DNA from: Candidatus Peribacteria bacterium RIFCSPHIGHO2_02_FULL_49_16
GTDB taxonomy: Bacteria > Patescibacteriota > Gracilibacteria > Peribacterales > Peribacteraceae
Assembly: GCA_001788955.1 (NCBI GenBank)
Contig: MFXT01000023.1
Coordinates: 1 to 64,000 of the forward strand
DNA length: 64,000 nucleotides
Direction of reading: 5' to 3'
Under the pieces are notes generated by a model. That model was not told where the DNA came from. It saw only the letters and a program-made list of their open reading frames with translations, and did no database searches. The translations under genes were made by a program, and so were the position numbers. Position 1 is the stretch's first letter. Each line of letters opens with the position of its first letter. Of the stretch, positions 1-7,808 are shown in pieces.

Positions 1-120
1 GGCAATTTCAAGGTGTTCTCTGGCGGCCAACTGTCGCAGCTCCGTGAGCTGCGCTTCGATGGAGAGCGTCTGACGCTCCTCACTCTCCGATGATTTCCGT
101 GCGTAGAGGAAGTACTTCAT
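1..120 (-). CDS. Serine recombinase/resolvase N-terminus, truncated by window edge
   Basis: Reverse-strand translation from ATG at 120: MKYFLYARKSSESEERQTLSIEAQLTELRQLAAREHLEIA; YARKSSE...R(Q)xLSIEAQ is typical of serine recombinase N-termini. Confidence 0.8.
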   Translation of the reverse strand, partial: MKYFLYARKSSESEERQTLSIEAQLTELRQLAAREHLEIA

Positions 121-127
121 GGGGTCA

Positions 128-146
128 GGAGAAAAAGTTTGCGTTT
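128..146 (+). repeat. 19-bp inverted repeat, left arm (GGAGAAAAAGTTTGCGTTT)
   Basis: Exact reverse complement of 386-404; lies just upstream of the recombinase start at 120 (minus strand). Confidence 0.9.
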
Positions 147-222
147 GGCGGCAATGGGCAAACGCTGCGGCCGCAAGCCACGAAGGGGTGGCGCGTACTG
201 CTCCAAAACCCGCGATTTCGCA

Positions 223-332
223 ATTGGCAGGCTGCGTTCGCAAAAATTCGAACAGATTTTAGCACCTCCGGCTGCGGCAGCTGAAATTTTGGGGGCACCA
301 GCCGCCGCAGCTCCGACGACCGGCCGTTTCGG
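223..332 (+). repeat. 110-bp inverted repeat, left copy
   Basis: Matches the reverse complement of 5415-5524 at 108/110 positions by hand alignment; contains internal dyads (GTTCG..CGAAC; GCTGCGGC..GCCGCAGC). Confidence 0.93.
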
Positions 333-385
333 AAAACCGCCAAAGAACCCGGAAAACGATCGGCTCGAACGTTCTTCGGTCCGCT

Positions 386-404
386 AAACGCAAACTTTTT
401 CTCC
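386..404 (-). repeat. 19-bp inverted repeat, right arm (AAACGCAAACTTTTTCTCC)
   Basis: Exact reverse complement of 128-146; lies just upstream of the methylase start at 411. Confidence 0.9.
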
Positions 405-410
405 TCATTC

Positions 411-1748
411 ATGACGGAACTTTACCATGAAGAGATGAGTGTACAAACGTACACCACAACATTTCGTTGGGCACCGCAGCACCAAATTCTGGCAGGAATG
501 GCTAAAGATCGTTATGCTCTGTTCAACTTAGTAAAACGCATTCTTGAATTTTCTATGTACGATAATGCTGTTGCACAAAGGGTCGCTCAACAATACAAGC
601 AAAAACCTCTTACGGATTTTGCGAGTATCAACTCCCGCACTGATTTACATGTACTTAACTTAAATTGGAGAGAGAGGGATTTGCCCGAGTTCATTCGCAC
701 GAAACATGTGCATAGACTTCACCCGTATCTTGGAAAGTTTATCCCACAGCTTGTTGAGATTTTTCTACGGAAGTTCAAACCAGAGGTAGTTTATGACCCC
801 TTCTGTGGTTCGGGAACGACTCTCGTTGAGGCGAATGCTCTAGGTATTGATGCAATTGGAACCGATATATCTGCATTTAACGTTCTGCTTTCCAAAGCCA
901 AAACAGATAAATACGACATCGGTGTTTTGGAAAAAGATATTTACGATATTTTGAGAAGGTTATCGACTTACAAAACGAAATTTGAGGGTGATGCGAGGGT
1001 GAGAAAGATGTTGTCTACAAATAACAGTTACTTGAATGAATGGTTTGCAGATCAAACAAGGAGAGAGCTTTTGTGTTATTCAAAACTCATCAAAGATTAC
1101 AAATACCAAGATCTTATGAGAATCATCCTTTCACGGTCAGCAAGGTCAGCAAGATTAGTTACTCATTTTGACTTGGATTTTCCCAAGAAACCCCAGCGCG
1201 AATCTTATTTTTGCTACAAACACGGGCGTACATGTTCACCAGTGCAAGAAGCTTACAAATTTCTGCACCGTTACACTATTGACACACTAGAGCGCGTGAA
1301 AGATTTTTCCGCAATTCGAACAGAGGCAGATGTGAAAGTCATTCATGGAGACTCAAGGGAGGTACCCCTGCCCAATGGGATCGATATGGTGTTTACCTCA
1401 CCGCCATATGTGGGATTGATCGATTACCATGAACAGCACAAGTATGCGTATGAATTGATCGGCTTGAAAAACAATGAAACAAGAGAGATCGGTGCAGCGA
1501 AAGATGGCCAATCAGAGAGTGCCAGGCAAAAGTACATCGATGGCATTAATCAAGTACTTCTTCACACGAGGGACCACATGGCTCCAAAGGGAATCATGGC
1601 GATTGTCGTGCACGATAAATGCAACCTGTACGATCCGAGCATTGTAGGCTTCAAAGCTGTAGGCAGGGTTGAGCGGCATGTGAATAGACGAACGGGCAGA
1701 AGAAGCGGGGCATTCTATGAGAGTATTCTTATTTGGCAAAAAGTATGA
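411..1748 (+). CDS. Site-specific DNA methyltransferase
   Basis: Motif I DPFCGSGTTLVEA and catalytic TSPPY; overlaps the downstream restriction enzyme ORF. Confidence 0.92.
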   Translation: MTELYHEEMSVQTYTTTFRWAPQHQILAGMAKDRYALFNLVKRILEFSMYDNAVAQRVAQQYKQKPLTDFASINSRTDLHVLNLNWRERDLPEFIRTKHVHRLHPYLGKFIPQLVEIFLRKFKPEVVYDPFCGSGTTLVEANALGIDAIGTDISAFNVLLSKAKTDKYDIGVLEKDIYDILRRLSTYKTKFEGDARVRKMLSTNNSYLNEWFADQTRRELLCYSKLIKDYKYQDLMRIILSRSARSARLVTHFDLDFPKKPQRESYFCYKHGRTCSPVQEAYKFLHRYTIDTLERVKDFSAIRTEADVKVIHGDSREVPLPNGIDMVFTSPPYVGLIDYHEQHKYAYELIGLKNNETREIGAAKDGQSESARQKYIDGINQVLLHTRDHMAPKGIMAIVVHDKCNLYDPSIVGFKAVGRVERHVNRRTGRRSGAFYESILIWQKV

Positions 1749-2557
1749 ATGCAAAGATTCGCAGTGAAATTAAGGGCTTTCTCGAAGGATTCATCCAAGG
1801 GATGATCAATGAGAAGACGGAGAACAATTTCGATCCCAAGAAATTACGACCCCTGAGAAAAAGTTCACCGAAGGGCGACCTGAAACCTTTTCACGAGTCA
1901 TTGCTACCGGATGGTCTACTAACAATCACAGAATTTGAGAGATCTTTTTCAACAAAACTTGGCACCACTTTTGAGGAGTGTGCGAGACTCATCGCCAATG
2001 ATTACCACAAAAGTGCTATCAGGGGTTACAGAGTTAAAGGAACTGTGACAGCAAAATCCATAAAGAGGATTGAAGAGATAGTCAGCAAAATTGGTAGTGG
2101 TGGGATGAAGAAGAATTTTCCCGACTATGTCGAGGAAGTTGTCGGGTACAGCAAAGTCGGAAGAGGAGCCGAACGCACAAGCATCGCCGATCTTTATATT
2201 GAAACGAAGAAAGGTGAGGAGTTGTACTTCGAAATAAAAAGCCCTAAGCCAAACAAGGGACAATGCTTGGAGGCAACAGGACGATTGCTACAAATCCACG
2301 CAATAAGGCATGCACAATATCCTCGCATGAAAGCATACTATGCAATGGCATATAACCCTTACGGGATCGAAAAATCAGTGTACAAGCATAGTTTCGTTGT
2401 GAACTACATGGATGTAAAAAATGAGGTTTTGATCGGCAAAGAGTTTTGGGATCTTATAGGTGGGCCTGGTACTTATGAGGAAGTATTGGGGATATATCAG
2501 GAAGTTGGTCGCGAGAAGGGGCCTGATCTGCTGGATCAGCTTGCTATGGGATATTAG
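1745..2557 (+). CDS. Type II restriction endonuclease, TdeIII-like
   Basis: Directly follows the methylase; PD-(D/E)xK-like tract (IADLYIETKKGEELYFEIKSPKPNKG); overall resemblance to TdeIII family; start at internal Met MNAKIRSEI assumed. Confidence 0.75.
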   Translation: MNAKIRSEIKGFLEGFIQGMINEKTENNFDPKKLRPLRKSSPKGDLKPFHESLLPDGLLTITEFERSFSTKLGTTFEECARLIANDYHKSAIRGYRVKGTVTAKSIKRIEEIVSKIGSGGMKKNFPDYVEEVVGYSKVGRGAERTSIADLYIETKKGEELYFEIKSPKPNKGQCLEATGRLLQIHAIRHAQYPRMKAYYAMAYNPYGIEKSVYKHSFVVNYMDVKNEVLIGKEFWDLIGGPGTYEEVLGIYQEVGREKGPDLLDQLAMGY

Positions 2558-2625
2558 CTGTAATGGTGCCAACAAAGGATTGCGGGATGGTTTTCAGTCC
2601 TCTGTAAGTAAATTACACTGTTCGC

Positions 2626-5379
2626 ATGCATTCAGATGCCACTGGATATTTACGGGAATGGATTGAAAGCGACAAAATACCTCAGTGGCTGCGCAATTTA
2701 GTACATGAGATATTGGCTACACAATCAAGCTTGGAGGATGAGAACGTACTAGAAAGATTGTGTAACGCCCTTCTTATTGAAGAAGGCTTAAAAAGTGCAC
2801 CGCCGGTTGCACATAGACAAGAGATGACCAGTGGTTTAGTCAATCACCCCACTGAGGAACCCGATACGGAGACCAATAGTTCATTCACCATCACATCAAT
2901 CTCCGGCGTGGAAGGTGTGAATTTGTTGCGCAACGACCAAGCGCTAAATTTTAGCCCCTCACTTACGGTTGTTTACGGACTCAATGGGTCGGGCAAAACT
3001 GGTTACTTCCGTGTTCTCAATGCCATATCCGCACGTACGGCTGATAATAAAGAGGAGGACATAATCGGTAACATTTTTCTTGAAGAGCAGGCAGGCCTCA
3101 GTGCGCAGATTGGTTATAAACTGGGCAATGACGCACGGGCATATCATTGGAATGGCGAAAAAGGTGACTCATGCCTCAAAGATTTGGAGGTGTTTGATAC
3201 TGCGTTTTCTAGGGCGCACCTTTCCCGAAAGCAGAATGAGTTTCAAGTTACCCCTTTTCGCACCGGTTTATTTCCCATGGTTGCCGAAGGCATTGATAAA
3301 GTCCAAGCCACATTTGACGACATTGTTAAAGAGCGGCGAGATGAATACCAGAAAATACAGCAAGAGCTTTTGACCAAAGTTTCCCAGAGAGGAGCCGTGC
3401 ATAGTTTTGTTGAGCGTATGGACTTGCTTTCGGAAGAGGAGAGGGCGAACACATTGAAAGGTCTGCTTAAATGGACTACGGAGGATGTAAAAGCGTTAGA
3501 AGATAAAGGAACGGAATATCGCAAAGTCGTTGCCAAGGCTTCAGAGGAAGGTAAGAAGGGGCTACAAGTTCAACTCTCTGATTTAGGAAAGTTGTATGAA
3601 GCGCTTCTCAAAGTTTTGCAGCTCGTGCAAAAAGAGGAGATGAAAAATGCTAAAGATGCAATATCAAAATTGCTTGGTGCCAAAAAGAAAATGGAGGATG
3701 AAGCGCAGAAGTTAGAGGTACTCCAAACAATACCGTCTGGCGAATCGCCAGAGTGGAAAAGTTTTTTGGTAGCTGGAGAAACATATCGCCAAACTGCCGG
3801 TATCAATCCATATCCTTCTTCCGATACAACGTGCCTGTATTGTGGGCAGGATTTGGAGGAGCCGGCGCTTAAGCGTGTTCAAGCGTTCCAATCTTGGTTG
3901 TACAGCAAAGCTAGTGAGGAGTTGTCCACCGCAGAGGAAGAGCTTGCCAAGGCGGCCGCTACTTTCGGAAACGTGTGCACATTAGGACTTAGCGAAGCTG
4001 AAACAGAACGCCTCAAGGAGCTATTAGGCGAGGAAGTTTTTGGGAAGGCAGAGTCCTTTGTCGCCGCATGCGAAGAGCATAGAAAACAGGTTGAAGGGTA
4101 TTTGAAGGCATTGAAGTGGGGACAAGATATTGCCACTCCGGAAGATGGAATCACCCCCGTCATTTCAGGAAAAAAGAGTTCCACTGCCGAGGCGTTAAAG
4201 AATTTTGATTCTTTGGTGAAAGGTGCACAGGAAAAAGAACGCACCCTACAAAAGGAGATGCAGGAACTCCGTGACCGGCAACAATTTACTCTTATGAAAG
4301 AACAAATCCTTAAGTCGATGAAACACATCAGCTGGCTGCAAAGGGCAGAGAATATACAGTTTGAAGGTTACCGGCGCAGTTGTTCATTGCTGCGCACCAA
4401 AGCGGAGCGGGATTTATTGGGCACCACTTTTACAACACGGTTTGAAGTAGAAAAGAAAAAGCTACGCGTCCGCGTTCCTGTTGAAGTGAATATGCACACT
4501 TCCGATGCAGTTTCAGAGCGGCGCAAATCCATTGGCAATTGGAGGGGGAATATTGATGCGATTCTCAGTGAGGGCGAACAAAAGGCCATTTCGCTTGCTG
4601 ATTTCTTTGCAGAGCTTTCACTCAAGCGGAGCAGAGCTCCGATTGTTTTTGATGACCCCGTTACCAGTTTGGATGATGTACGCATGGAGCAGATTGCTAA
4701 GCGCTTGACAGAAGAGGTCAAGGCCGGCCGCCAAATCATCATTTTTACCCACTCTCGCGCCTTCTACTTTGCGCTCATGAGTGCTTTGCGTTGGCATGAA
4801 GATGAGACGTGCTACAAGAATCCCTATGCCAATGGTTGCGCTTTGTGTTGGGATACCGAGAATGTACCAAAGTGCACCAAGAAAAAACGGTGTCACAACA
4901 GTTACCAAATTATGGAATCCGGCGAATCAGTTGGTATTGTTATGCCGGAAGCATATGGAGATAACGTTCCAATTCTCATTGCCAAAACTGTGGAGGCTGC
5001 TGATAGAGGAGAAATATCGCCAGCATGTCATCACCTAAGAGAGGCAATAGAGCATTTTCTTGATGAAGTGGTATTGGCAAAGCTCCGTTCAAAATACTGG
5101 CCAGAGCGCCATGAGATAGATTGGAAAGCTACGGCCAAAGTACGACCTCTTTCTGATGAGGAGCGGGCATTAATTACCGAGGCATGGGGTGTTGCAAGCG
5201 GCAATACCCACCTTTCAGAAAGGCGGGGAAGTGTTTCTTCAACCGACATCAAAGAACATGCATCCAATCTCAAAGAACTCTATGACCAATGCGTCACATC
5301 ACCGGAAATTAAGAGTGTAACTGCAACCAAAGTGCAAGACGTAAAAGATGTTATGGTTAATTGTTCTCTTGAACAATAG
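2626..5379 (+). CDS. AAA_13/RloC-like ABC-type ATPase with zinc-hook CxxC and C-terminal HEPN-like motif
   Basis: Walker A YGLNGSGKTG, coiled coil with CLYCG, signature LSEGEQKAISLADF, Walker B APIVFDDPVTSLDD, H-loop IIIFTHS; C-terminal HHLREAIEHFL. Confidence 0.85.
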   Translation: MHSDATGYLREWIESDKIPQWLRNLVHEILATQSSLEDENVLERLCNALLIEEGLKSAPPVAHRQEMTSGLVNHPTEEPDTETNSSFTITSISGVEGVNLLRNDQALNFSPSLTVVYGLNGSGKTGYFRVLNAISARTADNKEEDIIGNIFLEEQAGLSAQIGYKLGNDARAYHWNGEKGDSCLKDLEVFDTAFSRAHLSRKQNEFQVTPFRTGLFPMVAEGIDKVQATFDDIVKERRDEYQKIQQELLTKVSQRGAVHSFVERMDLLSEEERANTLKGLLKWTTEDVKALEDKGTEYRKVVAKASEEGKKGLQVQLSDLGKLYEALLKVLQLVQKEEMKNAKDAISKLLGAKKKMEDEAQKLEVLQTIPSGESPEWKSFLVAGETYRQTAGINPYPSSDTTCLYCGQDLEEPALKRVQAFQSWLYSKASEELSTAEEELAKAAATFGNVCTLGLSEAETERLKELLGEEVFGKAESFVAACEEHRKQVEGYLKALKWGQDIATPEDGITPVISGKKSSTAEALKNFDSLVKGAQEKERTLQKEMQELRDRQQFTLMKEQILKSMKHISWLQRAENIQFEGYRRSCSLLRTKAERDLLGTTFTTRFEVEKKKLRVRVPVEVNMHTSDAVSERRKSIGNWRGNIDAILSEGEQKAISLADFFAELSLKRSRAPIVFDDPVTSLDDVRMEQIAKRLTEEVKAGRQIIIFTHSRAFYFALMSALRWHEDETCYKNPYANGCALCWDTENVPKCTKKKRCHNSYQIMESGESVGIVMPEAYGDNVPILIAKTVEAADRGEISPACHHLREAIEHFLDEVVLAKLRSKYWPERHEIDWKATAKVRPLSDEERALITEAWGVASGNTHLSERRGSVSSTDIKEHASNLKELYDQCVTSPEIKSVTATKVQDVKDVMVNCSLEQ

Positions 5380-5389
5380 CAAGGGTTTA

Positions 5390-5415
5390 CCGCCAGAGAA
5401 CACCTTGAAATTGCC
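5390..5415 (+). repeat. 26-bp fragment of the recombinase coding sequence (inverted copy of 1-26)
   Basis: CCGCCAGAGAACACCTTGAAATTGCC is the exact reverse complement of window positions 1-26. Confidence 0.9.
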
Positions 5416-5524
5416 CGAAACGGCCAGTCGTCGGAGCTGCGGCGGCTGGTGCCCCCAAAATTTCAGCCGCCGCAGCCGGAGGTGCTAAAATCTGTTCGAA
5501 TTTTTGCGAACGCAGCCTGCCAAT
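5415..5524 (-). repeat. 110-bp inverted repeat, right copy
   Basis: Reverse complement of 223-332 with 2 mismatches. Confidence 0.93.
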
Positions 5525-5579
5525 CGACTCGCTTACCCGATCCTTCTCAAATCTCCATAAATCCTTATACTGTCATCAA

Positions 5580-5990
5580 ATGCATCTGAAGATATTCGTC
5601 AGCCTCGGCTTTGCAGTCCATGCTCTTCTCGGCAACTTCTGCATGATGCCGATGGCGTTCGCGCAGGAAATGCCGATGCAGCATGAGGAACACATGGAAA
5701 TGGCAATGACACCATTGTCATTGATGTCGCCGATCCACTGCGATCATTGTGTAAAAGTGCAATCAAGTGGTGATCAATCAGAACGTTCGGTTGGGTGTGC
5801 CGGACATTGCTTTTCTCAAGCAAATGCCACAAAAGTAACTGCACAAAATTTCAACGCGCCGCACGTCGTGGCTGCTTCTCCAATACCGATCACCGTTGCG
5901 ATGACACCTCAAATACTTTCGATAGTCGCTCCACCCGCAACGACACTGCCTTTATCCATTCATATCGACACAATCGTCTTGAGAGTGTGA
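5580..5990 (+). CDS. Small exported His/Met/Cys-rich protein, putative metal-binding
   Basis: Signal-like N-terminus; MPMQHEEHMEMAM, HCDHC, CAGHC; heads the copper locus. Confidence 0.65.
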   Translation: MHLKIFVSLGFAVHALLGNFCMMPMAFAQEMPMQHEEHMEMAMTPLSLMSPIHCDHCVKVQSSGDQSERSVGCAGHCFSQANATKVTAQNFNAPHVVAASPIPITVAMTPQILSIVAPPATTLPLSIHIDTIVLRV

Positions 5991-6028
5991 AAGAAAGGAA
6001 AACCTCTTACCTTTCTTCTCATATATCT

Positions 6029-7396
6029 ATGTCCGAATCCAAACATCTCCACGCAGAAATCCGCATTTCGGGGATGACGTGCGGCAGCTGCGAATTGCTC
6101 CTCGAACGAAAGATAAAAGCGGTATCCGGTGTTATCGATGTCCACGTCAATCATCGCAAGGGCATTGCCGTTATTACTGCACATCCCGATACTCTCCCAT
6201 CATCGCAGGACATTGAAAATATCATCCGAAAGGCAGGGTATGGCATCGGTGACAAAGTAGTACAAGAGACCGCATGCAAGATTATCGAACCGCCCCATCG
6301 CAAGTGGATGGAGATCGGTGGATCGCTCCTTATCATCTTCGCCCTCTACAAGCTCCTCCAAGCTTTTGATCTCGTATCACTTGCTCCTTCAACATCAGGC
6401 ACGCTTTCCATTGGCGGCATCTTTGTCATTGGTCTTGTTGCGGGAACCAGCAGCTGTCTCGCCGTCACGGGCGGACTTCTCCTTGCGCTCGCCGCGAAGC
6501 ACAATGATATCCACCAAGCGGAGACTCCGTGGCAAAAGTTCAAGCCGCTTCTGCATTTTAATGTCGGACGGCTCGCCTCGTATTTTGTTCTCGGCGGCCT
6601 CGTCGGACTCCTCGGCCAGTCAATTACGCTCTCGACGAAAATGTCGGGGTACATGAATATCGTCGTGGCATTCATTATGCTCTGGTTGGCGCTCACGATC
6701 CTCCGGGTCATTGCGAAGGGCAGCTTCCCCATCAGACCTCCAAAGAAACTTTCGCGCTGGATTGCAAACCTCTCGGAGAGTGATCATCCTCTGGCTCCCT
6801 TCACGCTCGGAGCAATGACATTCTTCTTGCCCTGCGGTTTCACGCAGTCATTGCAACTCGTCGCACTCGCATCTGGCAGCTTCCTCACCGGGGCGATGAC
6901 CATGCTTGTCTTCGCATTGGGTACGCTTCCATCCCTTGTAGGCTTGAGTGCGGTTTCCTCCACTGCCAAAGGAACATTCTCCCGTCTCTTTTTGCATTTC
7001 TCCGGCGCACTCGTCCTCATCTTGGCTCTCTTCAACCTCAATAGCGGCTTTGCGCTCACAGGCATCGATCTCTCTCGCATGTTCGTAAGCGCAAACCGGC
7101 AAGCGACCGCTTTGCTCCCAACCGTAAACGACGGCGTACAGGAAGTGGCAATGAAAGTGACATCGTACGGATACGAACCTCGCAATCTCACCATCAAAGC
7201 GGGGATGCCCGTCCGTTGGAAAATCGACGGAACGCAAGCTTTTGGATGTACCAGTGTGATGACTATTCCTTCATTGAATATCTTTAAGCCACTGCATCGG
7301 GGCGAGAATATCATCGAATTCACCGCGCCAAAGTCCGGGAAGCTCGCCTTCATGTGCTCGATGGGCATGGTACGCGGTTCCTTCACTGTTCTTTAA
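6029..7396 (+). CDS. HMA domain - TauE/SafE-like membrane domain - C-terminal cupredoxin-like fusion
   Basis: GMTCGSCE HMA motif; multi-TM core; C-terminal VRWKIDGTQAFGCTSVMTIPSLN...FMCSMGMVRGSFTV; start set at MSESKH. Confidence 0.85.
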   Translation: MSESKHLHAEIRISGMTCGSCELLLERKIKAVSGVIDVHVNHRKGIAVITAHPDTLPSSQDIENIIRKAGYGIGDKVVQETACKIIEPPHRKWMEIGGSLLIIFALYKLLQAFDLVSLAPSTSGTLSIGGIFVIGLVAGTSSCLAVTGGLLLALAAKHNDIHQAETPWQKFKPLLHFNVGRLASYFVLGGLVGLLGQSITLSTKMSGYMNIVVAFIMLWLALTILRVIAKGSFPIRPPKKLSRWIANLSESDHPLAPFTLGAMTFFLPCGFTQSLQLVALASGSFLTGAMTMLVFALGTLPSLVGLSAVSSTAKGTFSRLFLHFSGALVLILALFNLNSGFALTGIDLSRMFVSANRQATALLPTVNDGVQEVAMKVTSYGYEPRNLTIKAGMPVRWKIDGTQAFGCTSVMTIPSLNIFKPLHRGENIIEFTAPKSGKLAFMCSMGMVRGSFTVL

Positions 7397-7417
7397 CCAT
7401 CTCTCCTCTCTTTTCTT

Positions 7418-7558
7418 ATGATTCCCCTCAATTGGCAAGAAATACCGCAGAAACAATCCAGTAGACGTTCCGGACTCTCATCGACGGGCAATCCTTGGTT
7501 CGGTGTCTCGCTGGGACTCATCGGAATCATTGTCGGATATCTGATCGGCACAGTCTGA
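7418..7558 (+). CDS. Small single-TM protein (46 aa), unknown
   Basis: ORF MIPLNWQEIPQKQSSRRSGLSSTGNPWFGVSLGLIGIIVGYLIGTV between two copper genes; absent from ORF track because short. Confidence 0.45.
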   Translation: MIPLNWQEIPQKQSSRRSGLSSTGNPWFGVSLGLIGIIVGYLIGTV

Positions 7559-7586
7559 CTCTTTAACCATTACCACTTTTCCTCTC

Positions 7587-7808
7587 ATGCTTACTACCAA
7601 AGTCTCCATCCCCGGCATTCACTGTGCAAGTTGCGCGGCAATGATTAAGGACGTAAGTGCGGATTTTCCCCAAGTGAAGAATGTCACTGTGGATATAGGG
7701 ACCAAGAATATCACTATAGAACACAGCGACGATTTTGATCTGTCTGCTTGGACAAAGGAGATCGAATCACTCGGTGATACGTATAAAGTTTTCTCGATTG
7801 CCGTATGA
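7587..7808 (+). CDS. Heavy-metal-associated domain protein (CopZ-like)
   Basis: [11 protein letters not shown] motif, 73 aa, stop overlaps the CopA start. Confidence 0.85.
   Translation: MLTTKVSIPGIHCASCAAMIKDVSADFPQVKNVTVDIGTKNITIEHSDDFDLSAWTKEIESLGDTYKVFSIAV

Noticed and set aside
125-412. 95-aa minus-strand ORF and 64/82-aa plus-strand ORFs over 90-412
   Set aside because: They cover the repeat-rich divergent intergenic region; no conserved protein features, and the right-hand repeat copy is not part of a similar ORF with a start.
5795-6028. N-terminal extension of the HMA-SafE ORF
   Set aside because: Overlaps the upstream exported protein and has no conserved features; MSESKH at 6029 is the plausible start.
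6784-7386. 200-aa minus-strand ORF opposite the HMA-SafE-cupredoxin gene
   Set aside because: Antisense shadow ORF of a strongly supported coding region.
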